Source of the DNA: Flavobacteriales bacterium
GTDB lineage: Bacteria > Bacteroidota > Bacteroidia > Flavobacteriales_D > Cryomorphaceae
Direction: 5' to 3'
Assembly (NCBI GenBank): GCA_007125175.1
Contig: SLDS01000091.1
Span: 1 to 47,169, forward strand
Length of the DNA: 47,169 bases
Both the position numbers and the translations under genes were made by a program. Of the stretch, positions 1 to 9,514 are shown piece after piece. The stretch's first letter is position 1, and each line of letters opens with the position of its first letter. A model generated the notes under the pieces. The model was not told where the DNA came from and did not search any database. It was given only the letters and a program-made list of their open reading frames with translations.

Positions 1-932
1 AGTGTGGTGCGCATCCAATCTTTTTGGCCTTCTGTGAACATGGTGTGGCAGAAGGAGTAATCCATGAAATTCTGGAAATTCTCAATGATTCCCTCATTGC
101 ACAAGTCAGCAATTTCTACAGGAGGACAGAAGCTCCATCCCTGAGTGACTGGAGTGTCTTCAATACCATCATCCCCACAGGAAACACCTGGCTGATTGGT
201 CGGTCCCCAAGGGTGATCCAAGTTTAGGTAATGACCTACTTCATGGGCCAGGGTGGTGGAGCGACCTACGGTACTCGTACCAATGCTTCCAGTGGCATCG
301 GCACGAATTACGATACCATCCAAAAATGCTGCGCCAAATTCATTCACTGCCGGTGGCTTGAATGCATAGCCCAAGGTTGTACCGCCTGAGCCACTCGGTA
401 TGGTTCTCACAACCCAAATATTGAGGTAAACGTGGCGTGGCCATTGCTCAAATTTTACACGAAAGCTACCGTCGTCGGTAAGGGCGCTGGGTATTCGATT
501 TATCCCATTGGTGCACTGACCATCAGGTGTGCGGTTGGCAAGGCGAAATTGAATGCGTGTGTCCGCGTGGATATCCTTGAATTCATCAATGGTCACTGCC
601 GTATCGGGATGAAGCCTCCTGAAGTGCTGATTGAGAAGGTTTACAGCGTCCAAAATCTGCTCATCAGCGATATTTTCCGGACCGCGATCATGCAAAACAT
701 GGAAAACCATCGGGATGGTAAGCACCTCTTGGTTATCATCCTTTTGTAGCAACTTTTCGCGGACAGCCTGTTCGTAGATTTTCTCAGCCATCTCCATGCC
801 GGGAAATTGTTCACGCAGCTTTTCATGTTCATGGTCAGCAGCACACCAAGGCCCGTGATCGTGATCACTCTGAGCAGTTAAACCGATCGCAAAAAAGGAT
901 GCGAAAAAGGTGAGAAGTAAAGATTTGTTCAT
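1..932 (-). CDS. Secreted pappalysin-type (M43) zinc metalloprotease, C-terminus cut by window edge
   Basis: A reading frame starts at an ATG at 932 and stays open to base 1 (about 310 residues), so the gene continues beyond the left edge. It begins with a signal peptide (MNKSLLLTFFASFFAIGLTAQ) ending in the Ala-Gln common in this phylum. The zinc site is visible near residues 230-240 as HEVGHYLNLDH, matching the metzincin HExxHxx(G/N)xxH pattern. It is followed by a CGDDGIEDTP segment and the Met-turn region NFMDYSFCHTMF, both hallmarks of the M43B pappalysin/cytophagalysin group. The protein is expected to hydrolyse peptides outside the cell or at the surface. In this phylum such enzymes often end in a T9SS sorting domain; that part is not in the window. 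No partner gene is evident; the next gene in the same direction is a lipoprotein 196 bp upstream. Confidence 0.9.
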   Translation of the reverse strand, partial: MNKSLLLTFFASFFAIGLTAQSDHDHGPWCAADHEHEKLREQFPGMEMAEKIYEQAVREKLLQKDDNQEVLTIPMVFHVLHDRGPENIADEQILDAVNLLNQHFRRLHPDTAVTIDEFKDIHADTRIQFRLANRTPDGQCTNGINRIPSALTDDGSFRVKFEQWPRHVYLNIWVVRTIPSGSGGTTLGYAFKPPAVNEFGAAFLDGIVIRADATGSIGTSTVGRSTTLAHEVGHYLNLDHPWGPTNQPGVSCGDDGIEDTPVTQGWSFCPPVEIADLCNEGIIENFQNFMDYSFCHTMFTEGQKDWMRTT

Positions 933-997
933 CTTGTCTGTTTTCAATCGTTGTGTGAATTTTTGCATTGTGAATGGGTCAGTACCAATACAACCCC

Positions 998-1005
998 CAA
1001 ATGTA
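998..1005 (-). promoter_or_regulatory. Candidate -7 box (TACATTTG) upstream of the M43 protease
   Basis: Read on the minus strand this is TACATTTG, a full match to the Bacteroidota TAnnTTTG element, 65 bp before the ATG at 932. No clear TTG box is seen at the usual distance, so only the -7 element supports it. Confidence 0.4.
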
Positions 1006-1128
1006 AAAATTATTTAAAACTGCTATGCGCTTTGCTTGAACTAAAGTATTCCAATCTTTGCAATCTTAAGTCTTGTGCTTGAAGTGTGATATAAAGCCTA
1101 CATCGCAATAATCAGTTGCGTCTTCGCC

Positions 1129-1989
1129 TTAATCTGTAATTACTACCAAGTAGCGCGTACTCGACCAAAATCGATTTATATCGTTGATCACAAGTATTTT
1201 ATTGTCTTCTCCCTCTATTGAATATGAGCCGCTCGGATGGTTGGTCACAAGTTCGGCCTTCCTGCTGTTCAGTGGGATTTCGCGGACATCAAGGGTGCTA
1301 ATTTGTTCGAAATAATCTTTGTTGAAATCTTCCTTCAGTTTTTTTGCTCCGGCAATCCCGGCGATGCTGCCTTCTTTAACTATCACATCATTTCGCTGCA
1401 AATCTCTTGAGCTACCCAAGGCGTAATAGGCTGTGTGGAGCTCCTTGGACTGCATTTGGATCAGACCTGCCTGTACCTCATTGCGAAACTCTGCCGAATC
1501 GAGCATTTCATTGAGAATGTCGATGGTAAAATTGGCCGCAGTCAGGTTTTCTTTGATGTAGCCGATTTGCTCTTCTTTAGAGTCCACATCACTTTGCAGC
1601 TGATCGATCATTGTTTTGTATCCGGATACATCCACACCGTAGGATGCCAGCCTCCGATTGAGCCTCTCAATGGTTTCTTTATTATCGGCCAGCAGGTTGT
1701 TGATGGCTTGGATGTCTTTGGTGATCTCCTCACGCGAATCGTCGCTCAACTGGATTTCGCCGCTCTTGAGCTGAATTGCCACCTCCCGCTCGCTGATTAG
1801 CGCAAGGTTGCGCTGTATGGTTGTGAAGCTTTCTTCGAAGGTCTGCAAGGTACTGTCGCGTTGGGCCATACCTTGTTTTAACTCTTGATTTTCAGTGCTC
1901 AATCGCTCTATTTCAGCTTGCTTCTCATTGCCGCAAGCGCTTATGAGCAGTCCCCCGATCAGGATTGCGCTTATTCTTGCCAATTTCAT
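1129..1989 (-). CDS. Coiled-coil lipoprotein of unknown function
   Basis: The 286-residue product starts with a lipoprotein signal peptide with lipobox ISAC (Cys19), so it should be anchored in a membrane facing the periplasm. Residues about 22-180 are rich in Glu, Gln, Lys and Leu in a heptad-like pattern and are probably a long coiled coil. The last 100 residues (from about ELHTAYYALGSS) look globular, with a motif resembling other Bacteroidota lipoproteins of this shape. I do not recognise an enzyme motif. The ATG at 1989 is chosen because it directly precedes the signal peptide. A TACATTTG promoter element lies 35 bp upstream, so it is probably transcribed separately from the PAS gene behind it. 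The function is unknown. Confidence 0.75.
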   Translation of the reverse strand: MKLARISAILIGGLLISACGNEKQAEIERLSTENQELKQGMAQRDSTLQTFEESFTTIQRNLALISEREVAIQLKSGEIQLSDDSREEITKDIQAINNLLADNKETIERLNRRLASYGVDVSGYKTMIDQLQSDVDSKEEQIGYIKENLTAANFTIDILNEMLDSAEFRNEVQAGLIQMQSKELHTAYYALGSSRDLQRNDVIVKEGSIAGIAGAKKLKEDFNKDYFEQISTLDVREIPLNSRKAELVTNHPSGSYSIEGEDNKILVINDINRFWSSTRYLVVITD

Positions 1990-2023
1990 GTTTCGATGCT
2001 TTGGTGGCGTTATTGCCCGGCTC

Positions 2024-2031
2024 CAAATGTA
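2024..2031 (-). promoter_or_regulatory. Candidate -7 box (TACATTTG) of the coiled-coil lipoprotein gene
   Basis: On the minus strand the sequence is TACATTTG, matching TAnnTTTG, 35 bp before the ATG at 1989. The -33 region is not convincing. Confidence 0.4.
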
Positions 2032-2107
2032 AAACTTCCTGCAATATGATCTATTGCTTTTTTGGCGATTATTGGCGCAATGCTGTATGGATCTGATACT
2101 AATCTTC

Positions 2108-4954
2108 TCAATTGGCAGTTTTGCCTACGATGCGATGAATGATTTCATCAAGCTCCAAGGCCGTTTCTTGCACCTTTTGCAAAAGCATTTCAAAACTCTC
2201 ATCCTTCTTATCACTGCCTTCGATCAAGTGAATCAATCCCAATAGCCGCGAGAGAGGTGCTCTTACGATATGCGATTGGGTAAAAGCGATGTCTTTGAGC
2301 TTCTTATTTTGCTTCCTAAGCAATTCAATATACGATCTGCTTTCAGTAATATCGTTTATTATGAGTGCTCTGTGCTTGATCTCGCCCGATTCGTTGGGAA
2401 CAGGCCACATGCTCAGGCTCCACCAAATCTTTCTTTCGCCATTCAGCTCATTGGGCCATTCCAACTCCAGATTGCTCTGAATTTGCTTTGATTTTTCGAA
2501 TTGCTTCCTTGCATGGACATCATCGGAATGCTCAAAAACCAAGTTGGTAGCTTTGCCAATCACATCTTCATATGGCCGACCAATCATCCTACAAAAAGCG
2601 CTATTGGCGTAGACAATTCGATCATCCGGGCTATCCTTCTCATCGATTTCCGCAATGACAACACCTTCTCTCGATGAGGAAATCACCGACTCCCTGAGGC
2701 GCAGTTCCAGTTCTTCGGCTCTGCGCCTGCTCATATCCTGTATGGCTCCCACCATCCGCTCGGCCATTCCATCTTCCTTCCGCAATATGTAGCCTCGATC
2801 CAGCACAAAGGCATAGCTTCCATCGGCTTTCTTCATGCTGTATTCACTCTGCCAATGATTCTGCTTTGGATCCTTGAGTGCCGCTTCCAAACTGGCCACA
2901 GCGCTAGCGGAGTCTTCATGACTTACTAATTTCTCCCATTGCTCTATGGTACTGTAGCCTTCCGGAAAATGATGTCCAAAATTTGCTTCCATGCCGGCAC
3001 CCCAATGCACCACTCCCTTTATCACATCGTAATCCCATATTGCATCAAAACTGGCCATGCTCGCAAAGGCATATCTTTCATTGCTGAGCCGCAATTCTTT
3101 CCTTCTATGCACGCTCTCTGTTACATCCATGGCGGAAGTCACCATGAGACCTTGCTCAGGTATCGGAATGTTGTGGATGTTCACAATGCGCTGCTCACCA
3201 CTTTTTGTGGTGATATTTATCTCCCGGTGAAAGAGCGGCTGATAGTCTTCTTCAAGGGTTCTGCGAAGAAGGGCATACTTTACTTTTTCGACACACTCAG
3301 GATCTTCAAATACCCTCGCAAACAAGTTGTTTTCTCCTAGAAGCTCTTCTTGAGAAAAACCACTTATTTCTTCCATCCTCCTATTCACGAGCACGCGCTC
3401 TCCCGAATCCAGATGGGTAACAGCAAGCCCAACGGGTAAGTGATCCATAATGCGCTCTATGAAAGCATTGCGCACTTCCAGTTCCTTGGAGATTTGCATC
3501 TTGCGACTGATATCCTGACAGGCTCCCTCTAAGCGTTCCAGATTACCGTCCTCATCGTAGAAGTATTCTGCATAGTGACGCATCCATTTCTGCTCACCGC
3601 TCGGAGTGATCATCCTAAAGACCGCACCAATCCCGTCTGAACTTTCCCGGTTCTCGCGATTCATGGCATTGACAAAGGCCGCACGGTCTTCGGGATGGCA
3701 CAATTTCTGGAGCTTTTCCAGATTCATTTCTGCTTCAGCTTGCAAGCCCAGCATGATCAGAACGTTTTCGGAGCAAGTGACCCGCCCGCTCAGGAGATCG
3801 TATTCCCAATGGCCCAGGGAAGCGATGTGCTGCGCCCGAAGTAGTTTGTTCATGAGTGACTCCATGCGTAGTTCTTGCGCTTTGCGCCCTGTGATGTCCT
3901 GCGCGAAGAGGGTGATGTATCTCTCATTCTCACGCCCCTCTTCAAAGCCCGGAAAAAGCGTGCCCCCAAAATGGCGTACCTCATTCTCTGTATGGGTATG
4001 CTGAAATTCAAAATCTATACGCTTGCCTTGAAAGGTCTGCTCGAGGTAATCCGCCCACCTTATGCTCGGGTCAAGTCCATTGAGCACTTGCTCACATATT
4101 CTCATCCCGATCTCCATCTCTATTCCACAGGCTTCAGTCATGAACTCTACAAAGGCATCATTTGCACTTACAAGATGCAAGTCTCCATCGAGGCAGCAGA
4201 GCATATCTTCCGTACTGTTTATGAGTATTTGGCTGTGCTTCAATATGCGTTCACTTTCCTGACGCGCTTCCACCAAATCCGTTACATCCCGGTAGTGATC
4301 CATGATGCCCCCCACGGCCGGATTGTCCAAGGCATTGGTTATTGTAGCATCGCACCACCTCCATACCCCGTCTTTTCTCCGCATACGCACCGCACCACCC
4401 GAGATGTTCTTTCCAGGCATGCTCATGGCTTTTTGCATCACCTTGTTCACATGTTCGAAGTCGTCCGGATGTAAGAGCTCATGGACGCCGGTGCCTTTGA
4501 GCTCTCCCCGGCCGTATGCAAGTATGCGCTCCGCAGCCGGAGAACAGTAGGCCGCCTTTGCATCCGGGCTGAGCACTGCCATACCCTCCTCGGAGTTATT
4601 CACCAATGCGCGAAGCAGCTCGAGTTCATTTCGTTCCTCTGCATTCAGTGCTCCATTGCTTTCATGGCTATCGGGCTTAAGCTTTTCGCCAAATTTGATC
4701 TCGCCATTCACCAGCATGATGTCATGATCTTCTGAAGCATGATATGCCCTTCCAGGACTGATTTCATCGCTTTGACGAAGGGGCTTGTACTTCCACCCAT
4801 CCGGCAGCTCTATATGTAGGAGTTTATCTGGCCGCTTACCGCAAATGAGAATTGCAAAGCGCTCCTTGCAATGGCTTAGGTCGCGGCACAAGGCGAACAG
4901 GCAATGCGGATCATCCGTCTCATTCACAGGTATTAAATGAATATTTTCTTTCAA
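2108..4954 (-). CDS. Six-PAS sensor protein with HisKA-like end but no ATPase domain
   Basis: The 948-residue protein contains about six PAS/PAC units: roughly 115-235, 240-355, 370-485, 495-610, 620-745 and 750-870. Several have the PAC signature seen in ITLFAQDITGRK, LEGACQDISRK and ALIINDITESR. The C-terminus (about 885-945) is a histidine-kinase dimerisation segment with an H-box-like SHIVRAPLSRLLGLIHLI. The protein then stops; there is no N, G1 or G2 box, and only 118 bp separate it from the next gene. It has no membrane segment, so it is probably a cytoplasmic sensor. The first 100 residues vaguely resemble a CheB methylesterase fragment (SPGRAYHASEDHDIML), which is a weak guess. An in-frame stop at 4961-4963 forces a non-ATG start: TTG at 4954, or GTG at 4927. 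It lies divergent to guaA. It may signal by partnering with another kinase. Confidence 0.8.
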   Translation of the reverse strand: MKENIHLIPVNETDDPHCLFALCRDLSHCKERFAILICGKRPDKLLHIELPDGWKYKPLRQSDEISPGRAYHASEDHDIMLVNGEIKFGEKLKPDSHESNGALNAEERNELELLRALVNNSEEGMAVLSPDAKAAYCSPAAERILAYGRGELKGTGVHELLHPDDFEHVNKVMQKAMSMPGKNISGGAVRMRRKDGVWRWCDATITNALDNPAVGGIMDHYRDVTDLVEARQESERILKHSQILINSTEDMLCCLDGDLHLVSANDAFVEFMTEACGIEMEIGMRICEQVLNGLDPSIRWADYLEQTFQGKRIDFEFQHTHTENEVRHFGGTLFPGFEEGRENERYITLFAQDITGRKAQELRMESLMNKLLRAQHIASLGHWEYDLLSGRVTCSENVLIMLGLQAEAEMNLEKLQKLCHPEDRAAFVNAMNRENRESSDGIGAVFRMITPSGEQKWMRHYAEYFYDEDGNLERLEGACQDISRKMQISKELEVRNAFIERIMDHLPVGLAVTHLDSGERVLVNRRMEEISGFSQEELLGENNLFARVFEDPECVEKVKYALLRRTLEEDYQPLFHREINITTKSGEQRIVNIHNIPIPEQGLMVTSAMDVTESVHRRKELRLSNERYAFASMASFDAIWDYDVIKGVVHWGAGMEANFGHHFPEGYSTIEQWEKLVSHEDSASAVASLEAALKDPKQNHWQSEYSMKKADGSYAFVLDRGYILRKEDGMAERMVGAIQDMSRRRAEELELRLRESVISSSREGVVIAEIDEKDSPDDRIVYANSAFCRMIGRPYEDVIGKATNLVFEHSDDVHARKQFEKSKQIQSNLELEWPNELNGERKIWWSLSMWPVPNESGEIKHRALIINDITESRSYIELLRKQNKKLKDIAFTQSHIVRAPLSRLLGLIHLIEGSDKKDESFEMLLQKVQETALELDEIIHRIVGKTAN

Positions 4955-5146
4955 GGCTGCTTAATTTTAATCCTGCCAATCCATCCCTTCGGAGCACTCT
5001 GATGTGGGCATTGAGGCCTCAATCATTTCCGAAAGTACAGAAATTAGCCTCCTTACAAAGCAATCGAGTTTTAAATTATTCAACAGGATGTTGAAAAAGC
5101 GCCTGCCATTATATCATCCTGTGCTGCGGATACCCGTCAAGGCTGC

Positions 5147-5154
5147 TATCTTTG
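5147..5154 (+). promoter_or_regulatory. Candidate -7 box (TATCTTTG) of guaA
   Basis: TATCTTTG fully matches TAnnTTTG and ends only 5 bp before the guaA ATG at 5160. If used, transcription would begin at or next to the start codon. A CTG at 5124-5126 could be a weak -33 element, with a 20 bp spacer. Confidence 0.4.
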
Positions 5155-5159
5155 GCCCC

Positions 5160-6689
5160 ATGCAAGACACTGTATTGATTCTTGATTTTGGATCGCAGTA
5201 CACCCAGCTCATTGCGCGTAGGGTGAGGGAGTTGAATGTGTATTGTGAAATCCATCCCTTCCACAGCCCACCTCAGATGGGGCCGGAACTCAGGGGCATT
5301 ATCCTTTCGGGAAGTCCACATTCAGTCCACGAAGCAGGAGCTCCGCAGGTCGATATAAGCGGATTTGACGAAAGTATACCTGTACTCGGCGTGTGCTACG
5401 GTGCCCAATGGATGGCCCTCAATGCTGGTGGCGAGGTAGTACGCAGCGAAGTGCGCGAATACGGCCGTGCTAACCTGCACTTCGTAGACGCTGATTGTGA
5501 TTTGTTGCACGGCATCCAAGCGGGTTCACAAGTGTGGATGAGCCACGGAGATACCATTACCCGCCTTCCGGACAAGGCCCGCCTCATCGGAAGTACCGCC
5601 GATGTAAATGTCGCTGCATATGCCCTCAATGGGCAGAAGAAGTACGGACTGCAATTTCACCCGGAGGTGTACCACAGTACCGATGGCTCCCGCCTTCTCA
5701 GCAATTTTGTGGAGGAGATATGCGGATGTCAGCGCGATTGGACACCGGCGAGCTTCGTGGATCACACTGTGATGGAGCTTCAGGAAAAGCTGCAAGATGA
5801 CAAGGTAGTGCTGGGTCTTAGTGGGGGCGTGGATTCATCAGTGGCTGCTATGCTGCTCCACAGGGCGATCGGCCAAAGGCTATACTGCGTCTTTGTCGAC
5901 AATGGCCTGCTCCGCAAAAATGAGTTCACAGAGGTCTTGCACAGCTACAAAGACATGGGCCTCAATGTGAGGGGTGTGGATGCCAAAGCCAAGTTTTACG
6001 AAGCACTCAAGGGAGTATCAGATCCCGAAGCCAAGCGCAAAGCCATCGGTCGGGTGTTCATTGAGGTTTTCGATGAGGCCGCCCATCAAATCAGCGATGT
6101 GAAGTGGCTCGCTCAGGGTACCATTTACCCCGATGTGATCGAATCCGTTTCGGTAAAAGGACCCTCGGCTACCATCAAGAGCCACCACAATGTGGGTGGA
6201 CTTCCCGACTTCATGAAGCTGCAGGTAGTGGAGCCGCTCCGCAGCCTCTTCAAGGATGAGGTGCGTAGGGTGGGCCGCGAAATGGAGATGCCCGAAACCC
6301 TGCTGGGACGCCATCCCTTCCCCGGACCCGGCTTGGCCATACGCATACTTGGAGAGGTAGATGCTGAAAAGGTACGTTTATTGCAGGAAGTCGATAGCAT
6401 ATTCATCCATCACTTGAAGCAAAGCGGAGAATACGACAATGTATGGCAGGCCGGAGCGATCCTCTTGCCGGTGCAGAGCGTCGGGGTGATGGGCGATGAG
6501 CGCACTTACGAGAAGGCTGTGGCTCTCAGGGCTGTAACGAGCACCGATGGTATGACCGCCGATTGGTGCCATTTGCCCTACGCTTTGCTTTCCAAAGTGA
6601 GCAATGAGATCATCAACAAAGTAAAAGGTGTAAATCGGGTGGTGTATGATATCTCCTCCAAGCCACCGGCCACCATTGAATGGGAATGA
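5160..6689 (+). CDS. guaA: GMP synthase (glutamine-hydrolysing)
   Basis: The 509-residue enzyme converts XMP, ATP and glutamine to GMP, the last step of guanine nucleotide synthesis, in the cytoplasm. The N-terminal class I glutamine amidotransferase carries the nucleophile Cys79 (GVCYGAQ) and His167/Glu169 (QFHPEV). The ATP-pyrophosphatase domain has the P-loop LSGGVDSS near 220-227, and the C-terminal dimerisation part has [12 protein letters not shown] and the ending [11 protein letters not shown]. The frame stays open upstream to 5004, but the family begins at [17 protein letters not shown], so the ATG at 5160 is chosen and the length is normal. The stop codon overlaps the ATG of the LysM gene (ATGA), which suggests translational coupling. 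No oddities were seen. Confidence 0.97.
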   Translation: MQDTVLILDFGSQYTQLIARRVRELNVYCEIHPFHSPPQMGPELRGIILSGSPHSVHEAGAPQVDISGFDESIPVLGVCYGAQWMALNAGGEVVRSEVREYGRANLHFVDADCDLLHGIQAGSQVWMSHGDTITRLPDKARLIGSTADVNVAAYALNGQKKYGLQFHPEVYHSTDGSRLLSNFVEEICGCQRDWTPASFVDHTVMELQEKLQDDKVVLGLSGGVDSSVAAMLLHRAIGQRLYCVFVDNGLLRKNEFTEVLHSYKDMGLNVRGVDAKAKFYEALKGVSDPEAKRKAIGRVFIEVFDEAAHQISDVKWLAQGTIYPDVIESVSVKGPSATIKSHHNVGGLPDFMKLQVVEPLRSLFKDEVRRVGREMEMPETLLGRHPFPGPGLAIRILGEVDAEKVRLLQEVDSIFIHHLKQSGEYDNVWQAGAILLPVQSVGVMGDERTYEKAVALRAVTSTDGMTADWCHLPYALLSKVSNEIINKVKGVNRVVYDISSKPPATIEWE

Positions 6690-8518
6690 AGTATATTTTT
6701 TGGCAAGCGGGACTCTTTGTACTGGCGATTTTGCTGGGGGGCTGTCTGGGAGCCCAAAATTTTCCGAAGAAAAACATCGACGGTAAGGATTACTACATCT
6801 ATACCGTGGAGCCCGGGAATACCCTTTTTGGCATCGCCAAGAGCTTCTCCGTACCTGTGGAAGACCTCAAGAGGGCCAATCCCGAATCCAGGGATGGACT
6901 CCAAATCGGGCAAGAGCTGCGCGTTCCTATCACCGCAATCGATCGCAGGCAAGCCCGCCGCAGCGATATCGTGAGCGATGGAGAGTACCTCTTGCACACG
7001 GTACAGCGCAAGGAGACACTCTTTGGCATCTCGAAGAAATATGGTGTGAGCATGAGCGATCTCTCAGAGCTCAACCCGGAAGAGTTTAAGAATCTCAGCA
7101 TTGGCGACGTGCTTAAGATACCTGTAATACGCAGCAGCACAGTCGATGAGCGCTATCTTGAGCCCGCCCGAAATGATACCTTCATCGTGCACAAAGTAGC
7201 GAGTGGAGAGACCCTTTATAGCATTGCCAAGGGCTACGAGCTTACGGTAGATTCATTAAAGAGCATGAACCCCGGCCTGCAAGAGTCCAGCCTTTCTACA
7301 GGTGCTTGGATCATAGTGCCGCGCTACAATGAAGCATACCTCGCAAGGATGCAAGCGGAGCGAGATAGCCTCGCAGTACCCTCGCCATATGATGGCATGG
7401 AGGGAAGCAAAGAATCTTACAATATTGCCTTGATGCTGCCCTTTGAGTTGCATCTGAATGACAGCATCGAGGAAGACCTCAAAGCCGGCAAAGACCTATT
7501 CCTGCTCACGGAAATTGCACTGGAGTTTTACCGGGGGACTATGATTGCGCTGGACTCTCTTAAGTTGATGGGCTTGAGTGCTGAAGTCTTTGTCAGAGAG
7601 GCCGGAGAAGATGTGGTGGGCCTGCGCGAGAGTCTGCGCATGGAGCCCTTGAATGATATGGATTTGGTCATCGGGCCCATGCACAAGAACAGCCTGGCCC
7701 TGGTGAGTGAGGCTTCCGCCAAAAATGGTTTTTACCTCGTCTCTCCAAATAGCTTCGGCAAAGAAATATTTGATGAAAATCCCTACTTCTTTCGGGCGAG
7801 TGCCTCCCGGGAAACCCTCATCAGATATCTGGCCAATTATGTGGCTATCCATCACAGCGGCGACAATGTGATTATGGTGAATAGCGAAAGCCCGCGCGAT
7901 TGGCCTTTCCGCAAGCTTTTCAAGAAGGAATACCACCAAGCCTTGCAGGCCACACCCAGCCTTATCAGAGACTCCTTGCTCTCACTCACCCGGGATCAGC
8001 TGCAGCTGGAGAGGGCTGAAGACTTCCTTTTTCGCGACTCTCTCAATGTTTTGGTGGTGCCCTCCAATGAATTGGCTTATGTGAGCGATTTGGTCACCAA
8101 GCTCATTTCCCTGGAAAGGGAGGGATACCCAATACAGCTTTATGGAATGGATCAGTGGGTGAAGTATGAGAATATCGAAGCTTCCTACAAGAACCGCTTT
8201 CGCCTCAGGCTGCCTCTTACACAGCATGTGAACTATACCGACGATCACCTGCTCGAATTTCTTGAAAAATACCGCGAGCGATACGGTACAGAGCCATCTC
8301 GTTTTGCCTATGGCTTTCAGGCTTATGATCTCATGATGTACTTTGGCACAGCCCTGCTGCGCTATGGCAAAGCCTTTCCCGTCAATATGGAAGAACTCTA
8401 CATGGAGGGCTTGCTCAATCGATACCGCTTTGGCAAAAATGGGCAGGGAGAGGATTTCGAGAATAAAAGTGTGATTATGGTCGAGTACCAAGACTATGTG
8501 ATAAAGCGAATCAACTGA
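6686..8518 (+). CDS. Three-LysM protein with periplasmic solute-binding fold
   Basis: The 610-residue exported protein begins with a signal peptide (cleavage near CLGAQ; Cys20 in LLGGC could instead be a lipobox). Three LysM peptidoglycan-binding domains follow at about 36-81, 100-146 and 166-212, each with the pattern V..G(N/E)TL(F/Y).I(A/S)K. Residues 245-610 (from [11 protein letters not shown]) look like a type I periplasmic binding fold of the Peripla_BP_6/leucine-isoleucine-valine type. It probably sits on the wall in the periplasm. No transporter genes are adjacent, so it may act as a structural or regulatory wall protein, in the way E. coli LpoA uses the same fold to control a penicillin-binding protein; that comparison is inference. 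The ATG at 6686 overlaps the guaA stop; an ATG two codons upstream is less likely. Confidence 0.85.
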   Translation: MKYIFWQAGLFVLAILLGGCLGAQNFPKKNIDGKDYYIYTVEPGNTLFGIAKSFSVPVEDLKRANPESRDGLQIGQELRVPITAIDRRQARRSDIVSDGEYLLHTVQRKETLFGISKKYGVSMSDLSELNPEEFKNLSIGDVLKIPVIRSSTVDERYLEPARNDTFIVHKVASGETLYSIAKGYELTVDSLKSMNPGLQESSLSTGAWIIVPRYNEAYLARMQAERDSLAVPSPYDGMEGSKESYNIALMLPFELHLNDSIEEDLKAGKDLFLLTEIALEFYRGTMIALDSLKLMGLSAEVFVREAGEDVVGLRESLRMEPLNDMDLVIGPMHKNSLALVSEASAKNGFYLVSPNSFGKEIFDENPYFFRASASRETLIRYLANYVAIHHSGDNVIMVNSESPRDWPFRKLFKKEYHQALQATPSLIRDSLLSLTRDQLQLERAEDFLFRDSLNVLVVPSNELAYVSDLVTKLISLEREGYPIQLYGMDQWVKYENIEASYKNRFRLRLPLTQHVNYTDDHLLEFLEKYRERYGTEPSRFAYGFQAYDLMMYFGTALLRYGKAFPVNMEELYMEGLLNRYRFGKNGQGEDFENKSVIMVEYQDYVIKRIN

Positions 8519-8529
8519 TTGCTAACAGT

Positions 8530-9441
8530 ATGGGCAGCCCTGACAAAAGCCAGATCCAGACAGCCTTTAGGGAATTGCAATCCTACATCTGCTCCAGGAT
8601 AGAAGCTGTGGATGGCCAATTGGCCTTCGGCAAGGACGAGTGGCAGCACAAGGGTGGCGGAGGCGGCCTGAGCAGGGTAGGGAAGTCCGGGGCTGTAATC
8701 GATAAGGCCGGAGTAAACTTCTCGGCTGTAGAAGGCAGGCTCACTGCTCAGATGGCCGATAGCATAGGGGTGGAAGTTTCGGACTTTTTTGCCACGGGTG
8801 CGAGCATCGTGATGCATCCCCACAGTCCCATGGTACCCATCATTCACATGAATGTGCGCTACTTCGAGACAGAGGGTGGCATATGGTGGTTTGGCGGTGG
8901 CATTGACCTCACACCTCATTATATCGATGCGGCCCTTGCCGGTGACTTTCACCGCGAAGTAAAGGCCCTCTGTGATCGCTACGACGCGAACTATTACAAG
9001 CGATTTAAGCAGTGGGCAGATACTTACTTCTACAATCAGCATCGAGAGGAAACCCGCGGTATAGGGGGCATCTTCTTCGATCGGCTCAATGCCGGAGAGG
9101 GCAAGAGCAAGCAGGAACTTTTTGATTTTTGCCATGATCTGGCTAGGGCCTTCCCCGATATCTACGCCCATCAGATAGCGGCCACGCGTGAAATCAAATT
9201 TGCCGAAAGGCATAAAAAATGGCAGCTCCTGCGCAGGGGGCGCTATGTGGAGTTCAATCTCGTATACGATCGCGGCACTCGATTTGGCCTCTTTGGTAAT
9301 GGGCGCGTCGAAAGCATCCTCATGAGCCTACCGGCCCTGGCATCCTGGGAATACGACCATCAAGTGGAGCCCGGCAGCGAGGAGGAATATAGCCTTAGCA
9401 TGCTGCGAAAGGGAGTGGACTGGCTGAGCTTCAGTAAGTAA
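8530..9441 (+). CDS. hemF: Oxygen-dependent coproporphyrinogen III oxidase
   Basis: The 303-residue cytoplasmic enzyme oxidatively decarboxylates coproporphyrinogen III to protoporphyrinogen IX in haem synthesis, using O2. Family signatures run through the whole length: GVNFSAVEG, HPHSPMVPIIHMNVRYFET, WWFGGGIDLTPHY, RGIGGIFFD and GRYVEFNLVYDRGTRFGL. The length matches HemF. It follows the LysM gene by 11 bp and precedes cinA by 73 bp, so it is probably co-transcribed with guaA and the LysM gene. Its presence implies an aerobic or microaerobic life. No key residue appears to be missing. Confidence 0.96.
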   Translation: MGSPDKSQIQTAFRELQSYICSRIEAVDGQLAFGKDEWQHKGGGGGLSRVGKSGAVIDKAGVNFSAVEGRLTAQMADSIGVEVSDFFATGASIVMHPHSPMVPIIHMNVRYFETEGGIWWFGGGIDLTPHYIDAALAGDFHREVKALCDRYDANYYKRFKQWADTYFYNQHREETRGIGGIFFDRLNAGEGKSKQELFDFCHDLARAFPDIYAHQIAATREIKFAERHKKWQLLRRGRYVEFNLVYDRGTRFGLFGNGRVESILMSLPALASWEYDHQVEPGSEEEYSLSMLRKGVDWLSFSK

Positions 9442-9502
9442 ATCGGGTATTGCCAAATGCCATTTCAGCTGCATAGCAAGCCTGCGACCGATGAGAAATC
9501 AC

Positions 9503-9510
9503 TAATTTTG
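9503..9510 (+). promoter_or_regulatory. Candidate promoter of cinA (CTG-18-TAATTTTG), possibly leaderless
   Basis: TAATTTTG matches TAnnTTTG and ends 4 bp before the cinA ATG at 9515. A CTG at 9482-9484 sits exactly 18 bp upstream. The predicted start of transcription would coincide with the start codon. Confidence 0.45.
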
Positions 9511-9514
9511 CTGC

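Noticed and set aside
5004-5159. N-terminal extension of guaA by 52 codons
   Set aside because: The added part has no GMP synthase similarity and covers a promoter-like element; the family starts at the ATG at 5160.
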